Positions 20,301 to 31,760 of a DNA stretch of 64,000 nt are shown here, one piece after another. The notes beneath the pieces are model-generated. The model was given only the letters and a program-made list of their open reading frames with translations. It ran no database searches and was not told the DNA's origin. The translations under genes and the position numbers were made by a program. Each line of letters starts with the position of its first letter. The first letter of the stretch is position 1. This DNA comes from Hyperoplus lanceolatus (taxonomy: Eukaryota; Chordata; Actinopteri; Uranoscopiformes; Ammodytidae): positions 15,964,001-16,028,000 of the forward strand of contig CM049398.1 in NCBI GenBank assembly GCA_026929865.2. The letters are read 5' to 3'.

Positions 20301-23300
20301 CCGCGCCTTGCAAGTCTGCACAAACAGCGCAGCCCTGAAACAGGAAAGGTGACATTTTTTTTAAGAAACAACTGGCGAGATCCGACTTCAACAGACTGTA
20401 GGCTACTGTCTGTACCTGTCCTGTGCGTTAGCCGGCCTAGCCCGGGCAGGTGGATCCAGTCGAGGAGGCATCAAGGTGTGCCCATGACCGCGTGTTGAGC
20501 AATAGTCTACTGACCTCCCCTCTCCCTCCTCCCCCTAAAAGAGCTTTACCTGGGAGACTTTCCTAAAAGGTTTGGTTAAGAGTTGTGTCCACTGCTTTAA
20601 AAACTAGGGGGCACACAGTGCATGGTTTGCAAAATAGTCAAATTGACTCAGATGATTTGTCCTATAGGCTACTGCACACAAAACACAGGGGCTGCTCTTA
20701 TCGCTAACACCTTCAGTCATTTTTTTTCTTTTATTGCAATCCACTTCCTGTTGAGAAATTCCCGCTGCCTGTGGCTGACAGGGCTAGTCTTGCTTGTGAG
20801 TGAAAGGCCTTGGTCATAATGTTGCCTTTTGAAAATCAATAATTTCACTTGTCAGAACATGGTGTACTTGTCATAGTAAGTTTGGGGTTGATGTTCTAGT
20901 TGAGGTCAGGTGGACAGTTGGGGCCTCCTCCTTGCTCTCTTTCGGCACCAGGCCTTAGCCTCAGAGTGAGAGCGAGAGGATCTGTTTGGGGTTGTTAAAA
21001 GGAAGTGGTCAGTATTGGCCTAGCAGATTGGCCTCGTTGCCTTAGCACTCAGAGCAGAAAGTAGCACTTTCAATCAACACGTCTGTTTGGTCGTTTCGCT
21101 GAGGTCTAACGGTATTTGTGCCTCATTGGGTTGTGACAGCACGGCCAAAAAGCCCCTAGGAATCTTTCTAGAGGATGTGTGGATCAGCAAATTTAGATAT
21201 TATCCTCCATATTCAGCCCTTTTTAGAAAGTGAGACGTTTTATGTTGAACATATTAAGGTTTATCATTGATTTGTTTTGGAGATGTGGCTAAAGGTTTGT
21301 GTGAAAGTGATATCTATATTCTGAAGATATGCTGCAAGTATGAAAATACTTAAGGGAAACCACCTAAGTGTGAATCTTCTCATAAGATGATCAATTACCT
21401 GTGCTCCCTTGAAAGCATGACCAACCACCATGCAGTGACTTCAAAAAGAGAAGGACGGAAAAAAAATGGACGGAATGGAATCATGTAAATTATTCTGAAA
21501 ATTGTTGGAAAATTGCTATAGCAAGTTCCCAGAGTCCAAAACGCTGCTTCAAATGTTCTGTTTTTTTTTCTTAATTTTTTTAAATGCTTAGACCAAATCC
21601 CCAAATATATTGCCTTGACTGTCATAGGAGATGAAAAAGTCTGTTCAGTCTAAAACGTGATCTCTTGTCACTTATTGCACTTTCTGTCATGTTTCTCAGA
21701 TGTCAACGACATGGCGGACGGCTTCAGTTCAACAGAAGACCAGCCTCTTCCTCCTCCTCCTCCTCCTCCTCCACAGGTGCGAGCTCCTGACGAGGGCGGT
21801 GACCTCTTGACCTGTGGGCAGTGCAGCCGGGCCTTCCCCCTGGCCCACATCCTGGCCTTCATCCAGCACAAGCAGGGCGGCTGCCGCTCCAGAGACCAAG
21901 GCCCCAATGCCAGCGCCACGCCCCCATCACCAGCCAACCGGGCGCAGCAGCAGCACATTGTCAGTGCTACAGAACTGGGTCCAGGCTTCATCGAGTTGAG
22001 GAGGGGGGCTGCGTCAGCTAGGGACAGGGACAGGGCCTGGGTCCGATGGGAGCCAAGCCTGAAGGTGAAGGCAGAGCACGGCAAAGCAGGTGAGTGATGG
22101 GGGGAAAAAGAAGGCAGGTTGCTAATTGCTGACTCTGTTTTTTTTTCTTTCTGTTTTCTTCAACCGCCGTCCTCTTCATTTAACAACCCGTTATTCATCC
22201 CCCAGCCTGAGTCCAGCTCATTAACAAGCCGTTGCCATTAGCAGACCTGAGTGAGTTAGTGACGCACAGGCTAATTGTGTGGAAAGGGATAGGGCATCGG
22301 GAGTGTTCGGAGGGCACAGAGGTGTCCCTGAGGGCTCCACTCAGAGCAACTGAGCTTCAGAGCTCCTTTCCCATCTCCCTGACTGTCAGTCTCTGAGGTG
22401 GAATGGACAGGTAAACATGTTTCTCCATGTTCTGTCATCTGCTACGCCCCTCCTGGACAACTAAGACTGAAGCCACGCTCCTCTTATAAACCCTGCCTCT
22501 GGAGATTGGTTGGGCGACGGGGGGTTGATGGTTGTAGTGTTGCTCTGCAAAATGAAACGGTCAGAGAAGTGGATGTGTGAGGCTGTTTGGTGCCATTCTG
22601 CCTCGCTGTTGTGACACCCTAATGAAGGACGTTGCATCATGTGCCGCTCCTCTGCCATCTCCCTCATGTTCTGCCCCGGGCCGAGCCACCTGGGCTCCTG
22701 GGGAATCTTCTCCTTCTTCCTTAATCTAGCTCCTCTTCCTTTTTTCATGTTTGCTATGTCTAAAGTCATCCCTCACTCTTCTCATTCTGCCGACAGCCTA
22801 TCATAACATCAGCACTGATTTTTTTCCTAAAGGGCCTGTTTTTCTTCACGCCTTTTTCTGCTGCTTTTTAATTATTATTTTTTAGCAGAAGAGCGAAGGC
22901 AAAGGGATGTTGGTGCCAAATGTAATATCTCATGGTAGCAGTAGTGTTGGTGGGTGTGGGCGGGGGGGGGGGGAGGTGCTCAATCAGCAATTCTTGAATT
23001 CTCATTCAAATCCTTTTGAAATATGTCATTTCTAGTGGCATTGCGTTCGAGATGGAGGACAGTTATTGTGTTTTTTCCTGCAAAGGGTCAGATGTATTTG
23101 AAGGTGATGCTGCATCTGGAAAGTGAAAAACAAAAGCAGACAGTTTGTAAGATGCTGTATAGATGATTGCAGGTAGACAGCGCATCTCACTGCACACTCA
23201 TAGTGGGTATATGAGTGCCCCTTTACACATTTTGAAAGTCTCGCTCTCGTGCAAAAACACACGTTAGCAGTTCCTTCCTCTGTGGTAACGCTCGGGGGGG

Positions 23301-25202
23301 GGGGGGGGCGGGACTGGTGCAAGGAGCGGTGTTTCCGTTTGTCCACAACTCTTTTTTTTTGTTGTTGTTTTTCTATTTCCGTCCATCTTCATTTCTCACT
23401 TACAGCCAGAGAATTCACCAGTTTGGTAATTTGGTGCCCGCAGGATCATACAACAAACCTGACACGGGGGGGGGGGCATATACGATGAATAATGAAAACA
23501 TTGATAAGTTTAGATTAAAGTTGTATCAGCTACATATAGGCTGCATTTGTTTGCTGTTCACAAATGATATTTTAACTGTTTAGTATTTCCTATCTCTTCA
23601 ATTTTTATAGTTTGTGATGTAACGTTTGACATCATATTCAAATGAACAGTTTTATTTGGACGTCCTGCAACCCCTTGAGAAATAAGAAGTATATTTTGTT
23701 TACATGAGTGTCTAATGGGAAGGGAAAGAGCAGTTATCCCAAAACAGACCGGCCCTCCGTCTATTTTCCTGTATTCGAGAGTGAGAGAGAAGCGGAGGAG
23801 GAGAGAAAGGGGGTCGAAAAAAATGGAGTGGGATGGATTACTGAAGAGCCGCATGCATCTGTCTCATTCCTTTTTATTTATTCTCCTTGTTTGTTTTCTT
23901 CCCCACATCTCCAACCCCCCCCCCTTCCTCCTTATTTTCACCACATCTTCAACACACTTTTGCTTTGCCCTCTTTCAATTTCAAGCCCCCCGTCCTCCTC
24001 TCTTTTTTTTCTCCTCCCTCTTGCCTCCCGAGGGAGAAGAGATTCTGCCTGCTGCTCGTTAGTGCTCCCAGCCAATCTGCATTTTTAATTAGTAGTTATT
24101 GCTTCTGCTTAATATTCAAGTGCTACCCTGGGCCAAATGGGAATCCTTACAAAAAAAAAGCGAGTAGAGAGAGAGAGCGAACGATAGAGAAAACGACTGG
24201 GTATTGTGTTTCACTCCAGGACCCCGAGACAAAAGCCCCCCCCCTCCCACCCCCCTCAGGGAAAGATTTGGAAGGTTTGGGGGGGGGGCAGGGGGTTGGT
24301 GGATGGGTCTCAAGTACAATCCGAAGGGGGTGACATATATTTTTTTTGTGGCGTCTCTTGGCCCCCCATACTACATTATAATCTGTTTTATCTCATTTTC
24401 TTTTTATCTCCTGAGCCCTGACCTACCTATCTCTCTCTCTTTCTTTCTCTCCCTCTTCTCTCCCTCTTTTTCCCAGCTCTCTCACTCTTCACCCTATTTT
24501 TAAAAGAAGTATCTCAACTTCTCCTGGTTTTCTCCTCGGGCTAGGTTAAAGGACCTGAACACTGCAGATCCTCTCTTCTCCAGACAGAGAGGAGGGCGGG
24601 AGAATGGAGGGGGGGTAAAAAAAGAGAGAAAGAAACAGTTGCTCTCTTTTTCATCTTCACCCCCACCACCACCACCAACCTCCCTCCAGTAAAATACAGA
24701 AGGATTTGAATTGAGGAAACATGAAAGAGGCTTATACCAGAGTCGGCTTTGAACCTCTCCTAAAAAGAAAGGGAGAGAGTGAGAGAAAAGAACTGTTTTC
24801 CCCCTCAATTTGAGGATCTTCTCTCCAATTTTGATTTATGCAGAAAGGCCTCATTTGTCAAGCAGGCTGAGTCAGTGCCTGATTTGCATAAAGCGTTCGT
24901 TTTCTACGTTCTGCTAATTAGCAATTTGCAGCTTAATTGGAGAGTGGCTCTCGGTTAAGAGACAAAGCTATCCACATATAAAAATATCTCCAGATGTACT
25001 TTTCCGCTGGCCTTTTCAGCTTCAAGCCACACTTTTTCACTCTCTCCTCATTTACTTCTTCATCACCCACAACTTTCCTTTTCTCCTTACACATCAAAGT
25101 GTCTGTTCTATTCTTTTATCATGCTGATCATTTTATTACTAAAAAACTCCAATAATTAATATTTCGATATAAAGAAGGGATCACCATCGCTTTGAAACCT
25201 CG

Positions 25203-25258
<56 letters not shown>

Positions 25259-27139
25259 AGATATTAACTAGCTGGAAAACAAAGTGGAGCATTTTATCAG
25301 TGATTTAAGGTAGAATCTCTGTGAATTCACCTCAAATTAAGCAATTTTAAAATCAGCTTTATATACCATTAATACTAATGACTGGTCCCTCTCTGTTTTC
25401 CAGTGTACGAGGAGCCCTCCTATTTCACCTGCCAGCAATGTGAGGACGTGTTTCCGTCTGCGTGGGCGCTCTTACAGCACGCTCAGCACACACACTCCTT
25501 CAGCATCTACCAAGAGGACGAGGAGGACCAGGCAGACCTGAGAGGAAGAGGAAGCCAGCACAACAAGCCTGCTGCAGCCACTCTGGACCCTCGCCACCTG
25601 AGCCAGGCTCTGGCCTCTGCCTTTCAGCCCTCCGCCCTGCGTCTCAGTCGCTCCCGTCAGACACACACCTCCTCCCCCGGCACTCTGCAGGCTCTTAACT
25701 TCTCAGTGCGGCTCAGGGAGCTCGCCACGGGCAACAATAACACCACGGGCAGCTCCCCCGGAGGCCTGCTGCTGTCCCCGTCCTCTTCCCCACCAGCAGC
25801 TTGTCCCTTTCCTCAGACTAGCGCCCTCCAGGCAGACTTCCACTGTGAGCACTGCAACATGAACTTCCACTCCCTGCGTGCACTGTCCGCCCACCGCCGG
25901 ACTCACGCCTGCAACAGGCCCTATCACTGCGGAGTGTGCAGGCAGGCCTTCGCCCAGAGTGGCCACCTGGCTCGTCACATAAGGAGCCATCACAGGGAGG
26001 CCGGAGGTGTAGGAAGTGGGTATGAGTCGGTGGAGATGGTCGTGATGGAGGAGGATGTAGGGAGGCAGGTGATGAGATCCCGGTTTCAAATGCAGCCAGC
26101 TGGAGTGAAGGGGAAGGGGACAGTTGCTGCAGGACCCTCCGAGCTGGACCTGACCCTGCCTAAACACCACTCCATCATTGCAGGCCTGATGCCGCTGACC
26201 TCGCAGGTTAGACCTCCAGACAGGGAGCTGCTGAGGCTGTACCAGCGCCAGAGAGAGGGAGTAGAGGAAGAGGCAGAGGGGCAAGGGGAGCCTCAGCACA
26301 CCTCGCCCTGCGCCAGCCCCTCCGAAGGATCGCTGGAGAGTGGAGAGACAGGAGGCAGTGGCGAGAGCGGCATCGCCAGTGGCAACTGCACGCCCAAGCG
26401 GCCGGAGATGGGCGAAGTGCGAGCAGTGGGAGAGTGGGAGAACGAGGAGGGAGAGATGATCAAGAGGGAGACGGAGTGGAGCTCGGCCAACATCAGCGAG
26501 GCTGTGCAGGAGTGGCAGAGGGAGAACGAGCGCAGGAGTGTGGGAGGAAGTGTCAGCAGCAACAGCAACACCACTGCCGGTTCAGCTGCTAAGAAGAAGA
26601 AAGACGAAGCCTGTGAGTATTGTGGCAAACAGTTCAGAAACAGCAGCAACCTGACTGTGCACCGCCGCAGCCACACAGGTGAACGGCCGTATCGCTGCGG
26701 CCTCTGCAACTACGCCTGCGCTCAGAGCTCAAAGTTAACGCGCCACATGAAGACCCACGGCGCCCAGGGAGCCAAGGCTTCCTTTGTGTGCCAGCTGTGC
26801 TCCGTGCCCTTCACCGTCTACGCCACTCTGGAGAAACACCTGAAGAAGGTTCATGGCCTGAGTCACGCCAACGTGGGGGCGTATGCGCAGGCCAGCGCCG
26901 CAGACACTCTGGCTGCCATGAAAGCAGAAGAACAGGCCGTAGTGGTCGTGAAAATGGAGGAGGAGGAAGCCAGTTTGGACCGGATAGGAATGCCGAGCGA
27001 CGTGGTAAAATGCATGGTGGTGGAGGAGGGGCAAAGCCAAGCGGAGTACGTGAAGGACAGCGGGAGTCCAGCCATAGTGGGCGATCTCCCACCAGAGAGC
27101 ATTGCAGAGCTGAGCGTAGCTTTGACTTCTGCGCCATGA
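19378..27139 (+). CDS. znf296: znf296, BCL11-like C2H2 zinc finger transcription factor
   Basis: Three exons: 19378-19429, 21700-22089, 25404-27139 (2178 nt, 725 aa plus TGA). The N-terminus [14 protein letters not shown] resembles the NuRD/RBBP4-recruiting motif of the BCL11, SALL and FOG families, so a nuclear repressor role is inferred. Exon 2 carries a CCHC finger (LLTCGQC...HKQGGC, about aa 56-79) after a proline run. Exon 3 carries one C2H2 finger (about aa 157), a pair (about aa 294-345) and a C-terminal trio (about aa 550-631; [30 protein letters not shown]). That 0-1-2/3-4/5/6 finger layout is BCL11/ZNF296-like. The position directly after clasrp favours znf296 over bcl11a or bcl11b, although the last trio is as close to BCL11 (RHMKTHG). 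The exon 1 start is chosen because the family begins MSRRK and the ATG is followed 52 nt later by a clean donor. The first intron is 2.3 kb and the second 3.3 kb. Confidence 0.93.
20265..20299. repeat. (GT)n microsatellite
   Basis: About 17 GT units in znf296 intron 1. The remainder of this intron (19430-21699) contains no gene or clear transposon ends. Confidence 0.9.
24061..24985. promoter_or_regulatory. candidate conserved non-coding blocks in znf296 intron 2
   Basis: Two stretches, about 24061-24120 and 24838-24985, contrast with the surrounding low-complexity C/T and G-rich DNA. They are balanced in composition and dense in homeodomain-type TAAT/ATTA motifs (taattagta, gctaattagc, cttaattgg), an octamer-like tgatttgcat and a MARE-like gctgagtcag. 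This is a composition-based guess without cross-species comparison. The rest of intron 2 (22090-25403) is mostly polypurine/polypyrimidine runs. Confidence 0.3.
25207..25255. repeat. (CA)n microsatellite
   Basis: About 24 CA units near the 3' end of znf296 intron 2, followed by gagag. Confidence 0.93.
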
Positions 27140-28365
27140 GAGCTGCTCTCATTCACTAATTGACATTAAAATAGCACTGTATAGGATTCAACTCGCCCTT
27201 TCAAATACCAAGAACCCCTCATTGAACTGACAGTCAAGTTACAGTGACAATCTAGTCTAAAGAAGAAGCTGTCGAATGCAGCAGGAGGCCAAGTTCCTCT
27301 GTGCCAGCCCCGAGGCAACACAGCAGCCACGTTGTTCATGATTGTATGCAAAGCTGCTAGTTGAAACTAAGTGCCTATACAGTTTCTTTAGACCACAGGG
27401 CAAAAAACAAGGCCGTGACATTCAGCAGGGAGATTACCAGAGCTCTCGAACAGGAAGTGAACCGCCACAGTCCACACCGACACAGGAAACTGATCACCAT
27501 GTTGCAGCGCAGGATGCAAAAGATGAGTGATTTATCTCTCTGGTGACCCACTGGACAGGTGGAGACGGATATTAACTGTCAAATAATATAGAGAAAAAGT
27601 TATTATATTGATTTACAAGAGGGAAAAAAAATTACTTGCAATAGAACGGTGTTAATATATTTTGCGCATCAGCAGACGGAGAGAGTCGTAATTGTGCTAC
27701 TTAGCTGTTGCTGGTTTTCTTTTGAGGGGACCTTTTAAAGACTAAAGATGTTTGAACGGACACAGGGGTGGAAATGAATCCAAACACTGTCCGCCTGCAG
27801 ATTCTCAGACTCCTCTTTTTTTAAAGGCGCTTGGTTGTCACAACACTTGTCACTTAACATAATGTTTACAGGGCTCCCGGGCCTGGCGAGGTTGTGCTCC
27901 TGACTGTGTGACAGTATGTATGGATGATTTTTTTTTTCTTTTGCTAATTTTATAAATGTGAATAAGGAGACTTTAAAGTATCATCTACTGATGTTTTCTT
28001 TCTACGATTAGTTTCTATGCATAAAAAAACCTGCAATTTAACCTACATGTGAAACGGGTGTTTATTATATTTTCCTCTATATATATCTATTATTGTGATG
28101 GTGACTTTTCTCTTTCATTGTTTACATTTGTAAAGTGCCAGACTGCTTAAAGCTTGTGCATGTTCTTGCAGCCATTTGAAACTGTTCTTCTTTTTTTGTC
28201 AATGGCTGTGTTTGAATTCTTCCTAATTTATGGATGCTGCATGTTGGTGGTTGTGTAACTGAAAATGTCTGTTCCACTGCTGAACTACAGGGTTGAGAGG
28301 TAGCTAAGTCGACTGGGGGAGTTTTTTTTCTTCTGATGCTGTAATGTGAGCACTTAGGTGAGTAA

Positions 28366-28514
<149 letters not shown>

Positions 28515-29033
28515 ATTGGGAAAACATCTTCAGTTGGAGTTTCTACTTGAGCCCTTTGTCCTGTGTTCTTGTGTCCAAAGCATGACTCTGGCCATCCGTA
28601 GAAAATACAAGGTCATGCTTCTGACGTGTCATTTGTGACAATTTGAACTCAGACACACACAAGTTAAAGCCGGACGGAAGCTGTTTGTTTAACACACATG
28701 ACAGGACAAAGTTTTCAAGTAGAGTGCCACCAACTGTTCTTTCTTGCTGACTTTGTGTCATCCATCGCTGATTCCTACTTGCATTAATGTGAGGGAAAAC
28801 AAATGCTTCTGTGTGTCGTGTTATGAATGAGTGCAATGTAACTGTTCAGGGATAATATAATGTACATAAATAGGCATTCTTGCCATTGCTCCACTTGTTA
28901 TTGTTATTATTATTATTAACTGCCTCCACTTTTCCTAGTATCGTCTCCTTTTCTCTGAACACTGGCTATTGTGACGCTATACCACTGTGCTGTCTTTGTA
29001 AAACATGACACCATTTTGTAATTGAAGCACCTC

Positions 29034-29039
29034 AATAAA
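29034..29039 (+). promoter_or_regulatory. znf296: znf296 polyadenylation signal
   Basis: AATAAA about 1.9 kb after the znf296 stop, followed by GT/T-rich sequence. The 27140-29033 interval is read as a long AT-rich 3'UTR that includes a 145-nt (GT)n tract at 28369-28513. An earlier cleavage site cannot be excluded. Confidence 0.6.
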
Positions 29040-29327
29040 GAATTGAGGTGGAATATTTTGTATCGTGGAGTGTTTTTTCTCTCCCCCCTCCTGTTTTTTT
29101 TTTTTTTTTTTCGTGGTTGCTTATGCATGTTTAATTATTTTCTTTCTCTGGTACCCACAACATAGCTTTTGAAACTATAAGTGTTTTTCCTCACCAAAAC
29201 GTTGTGTTCGTCAGTGCGGGTCATTTCTCGGAGGACTGCAGTCAGCACTGACTTATACATTTTTAATGTAAGTGTTTGGATTGGGGACCCTCACCCCTTG
29301 TTTACATCCTTGTGATGTTACTGGCTT

Positions 29328-29473
<146 letters not shown>

Positions 29474-29639
29474 TTGGTGTCAGTCATCCTGCAGGTTGTG
29501 GGATGGGGTGCAACGAGCTGTGATGGGACACGGGCGACAAGGGTTTCTCAGGATACAAATTTAACGGGGGGGGGCCGAGTTTGGTTATTGTTTGTGGGCA
29601 AGTTAGCAGGCAGATTGGGTGGGGAGTGTCAAGGGGTTG

Positions 29640-29800
29640 GGATAATTGCTGACTCCATTTTAAGGGCATAAAAATCTCTGCACCAGCATCTCTGGCTTTA
29701 ACCCCACCCCCAATGAAAATGATGTTCTATGATCCCTCTAGCTCATTAACAGCAGGTCTTTTAATGAGCTTTCAACAGGGTGGGGGCTGGGTATAGATGA
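29640..29800. promoter_or_regulatory. candidate conserved non-coding block with TAAT inverted repeat
   Basis: Balanced composition with a perfect 10-bp inverted repeat agctcattaa...ttaatgagct (about 29740-29770). This presents two facing homeodomain-type cores 11 nt apart. Neighbouring text also contains ggataattgctgactcc. Regulatory function is a guess from motif content only. Confidence 0.25.
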
Positions 29801-31290
29801 AGAGGAGTAGTGGGGTTGGATAGCGGAGGGTTTGAGAGGGGGGTTATTGCACCAGATGCACACACGCCCACTTCTACCAATTACCATTGTGTTCTATAGA
29901 GAATAAGGTGCAAGTGAAGACCGAAGCCCCTCTGGTCCAGATGAGTCAGTTTGTCCGTTTCTCTCTACAGAGACGAAAAAATACAAAAAACAAGGAGGGG
30001 AGGACAGGGCAGGTGACAGGTAACATCCTCCGTCTCTCCCTCAAGTAAACTCTGCCCTCCCTTTTTGTTTGGGCGCCACAGCCAGCGCCATTTGGTGCTC
30101 GTATAGACCCAATTATGTGAGGTAAGGTGATACACAGCAGAACACAGCACAGTAGCCCCTACAGCAAGTGGATATCTCTTCCACGTCCCCGATCGCCCTT
30201 TGTCTTCCTGCAGTCCACACCTCTATGGGCTGCCGTCAAACCAACCCCTTTGACCCAAACCAGCCAATCACACCTTGAAGAGTTCAAGTCTGCCAATGGA
30301 AGAGTGTTGGGGCCGACCCTGTTTGTGTGTGTGTGTGTTGTAGAGTGTGTTTCTCTGACCAGTGACTGCCCCTTGGCGGTGAGTTATGTGGACTTTGAGA
30401 TCTAATAGTTCTGTCTCAGCTCCATAAAGGAAGCTTTTGTTGGCCTGGTAGTTGGGAGAGGTCGCTGCAGGACAGAGACACAAACAACCAACACTGTCAC
30501 AGGCCATTTTCCATATGCCACACACACTTTAACAACTTTAGGAAGAACTCTTTATCTCCATAACTGGAAAACAATATATTGACTTAAGGAGAAGCATCTG
30601 GGATTTCGGTAATTGTAACGTGTGTAACTCAGTTTAAATGTTGTGCTTTCAGTATCTAAATGGCTGCTTCTGAACTTATTGCTCTGTTGGAGAATTAAAA
30701 CAGTGAATGCAGCCATCTGCTTATCCATATCCCAAGGGCCATAGCCAGGATGTTAGAAATACTGATAAGTTCGATTTTGGCATTTGTAATTATTTTGAGT
30801 TTACCGGGATGGGCTACAAAGCATTATACACACTTCAGACACAAAATTCTGGGGGCAGTAAACTAAATTCTGAGAGGAAAATACAACTCCATTTACTGCA
30901 TAGAGAAGAAAATACAGTAGCCTACACAAACTCCTACAAGGTCTTCAACCAACAATGATATTTTGCAAATCATATAAATAGATAATGTTAGTTTATTTTG
31001 ATTGAATGTTGAGTGAGTAGTAGTGACTGAACCAGTAATTATTTCTTTCATTTCACTTTTAATTATACAAAGAGAGTAATTTACTATCATTTGCATGGAT
31101 GCCCTGTTTTATAGACAACGAAAGCAAAATCTATCGTATAGACGATTATTAAACTTCCAAAACCATGCTAGTGGAGGTTAAACAGTGAAATCGAAGTTCA
31201 TCTTATGAAGAATATATAACATTTGAACAGATCAATGTGGGATGAGTGCCTATTTAACCCGAAAGAGATGTACACGTCTCAGGTCTTGTC
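29801..31290. other. gene-free spacer
   Basis: Intergenic DNA between znf296 and capn12. I see no open coding exon, RNA gene or transposon terminus. Short open frames here lack codon structure, homology or splice context. Confidence 0.4.
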
Positions 31291-31299
31291 ATTGAAGCT

Positions 31300-31760
31300 G
31301 CATGTGAACTTTTAAATTTAAAATTGCACAAAGAAATCAGGTGATCCAACTCCTATTCCTGCTTCAATTCTGTTTTTTTTACTGAACCCTGTTTTGAGAA
31401 GTGATATACCTTTAAAAAGATTTATGATTGGTCCAAGGGGAAGCTTATATGACGGAAACCGAATAGGGCCAAACACAGAACCTTTTTGGACACCAAAACA
31501 CAGATTAATTGAAAGACTCCTATCAGTAGGAATCCTTCACGACTAACCCAGAGAAAATCTCCGACTGTCTAAGATTCAGAGCATTCAACTGCATTATTTT
31601 CACATTTGAACAAAAAAGTACTGACTGACACATCTGACAGCTTCGACCTTATAGGCCGCCTTCATACACTCAAAGTTCTATTTTGAGGCAGAATTGGCAC
31701 GTTCTAAAATTCAGATTAAATTTAAGATGATTAGCTCTGAAGATGCTCAGAACAAAGGGA
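31300..31760 (-). mobile_element. LINE reverse-transcriptase fossil (L2/CR1-like)
   Basis: On the minus strand, around 31530-31410, the translation reads DRSLSINL, then GVQKGSVFGPIRF and SYKLPLG. It aligns to the reverse-transcriptase block of fish LINEs (consensus GVPQGSVLGP(I/L)LF followed by LYMLPLG). The frame is interrupted before and after, so this is an old 5'-truncated fragment. The YADD catalytic box expected just downstream is not recognisable. Confidence 0.6.

Noticed and set aside
21668-22084. 138-aa antisense frame over znf296 exon 2
   Set aside because: Shadow of a GC- and proline-rich exon, no independent support.
25703-26299. 198-aa antisense frame inside znf296 exon 3 (and antisense frames at 26293-26709, 26735-27156)
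   Set aside because: Mirror frames of a GC-rich zinc-finger exon; no homology, splice context or start support.
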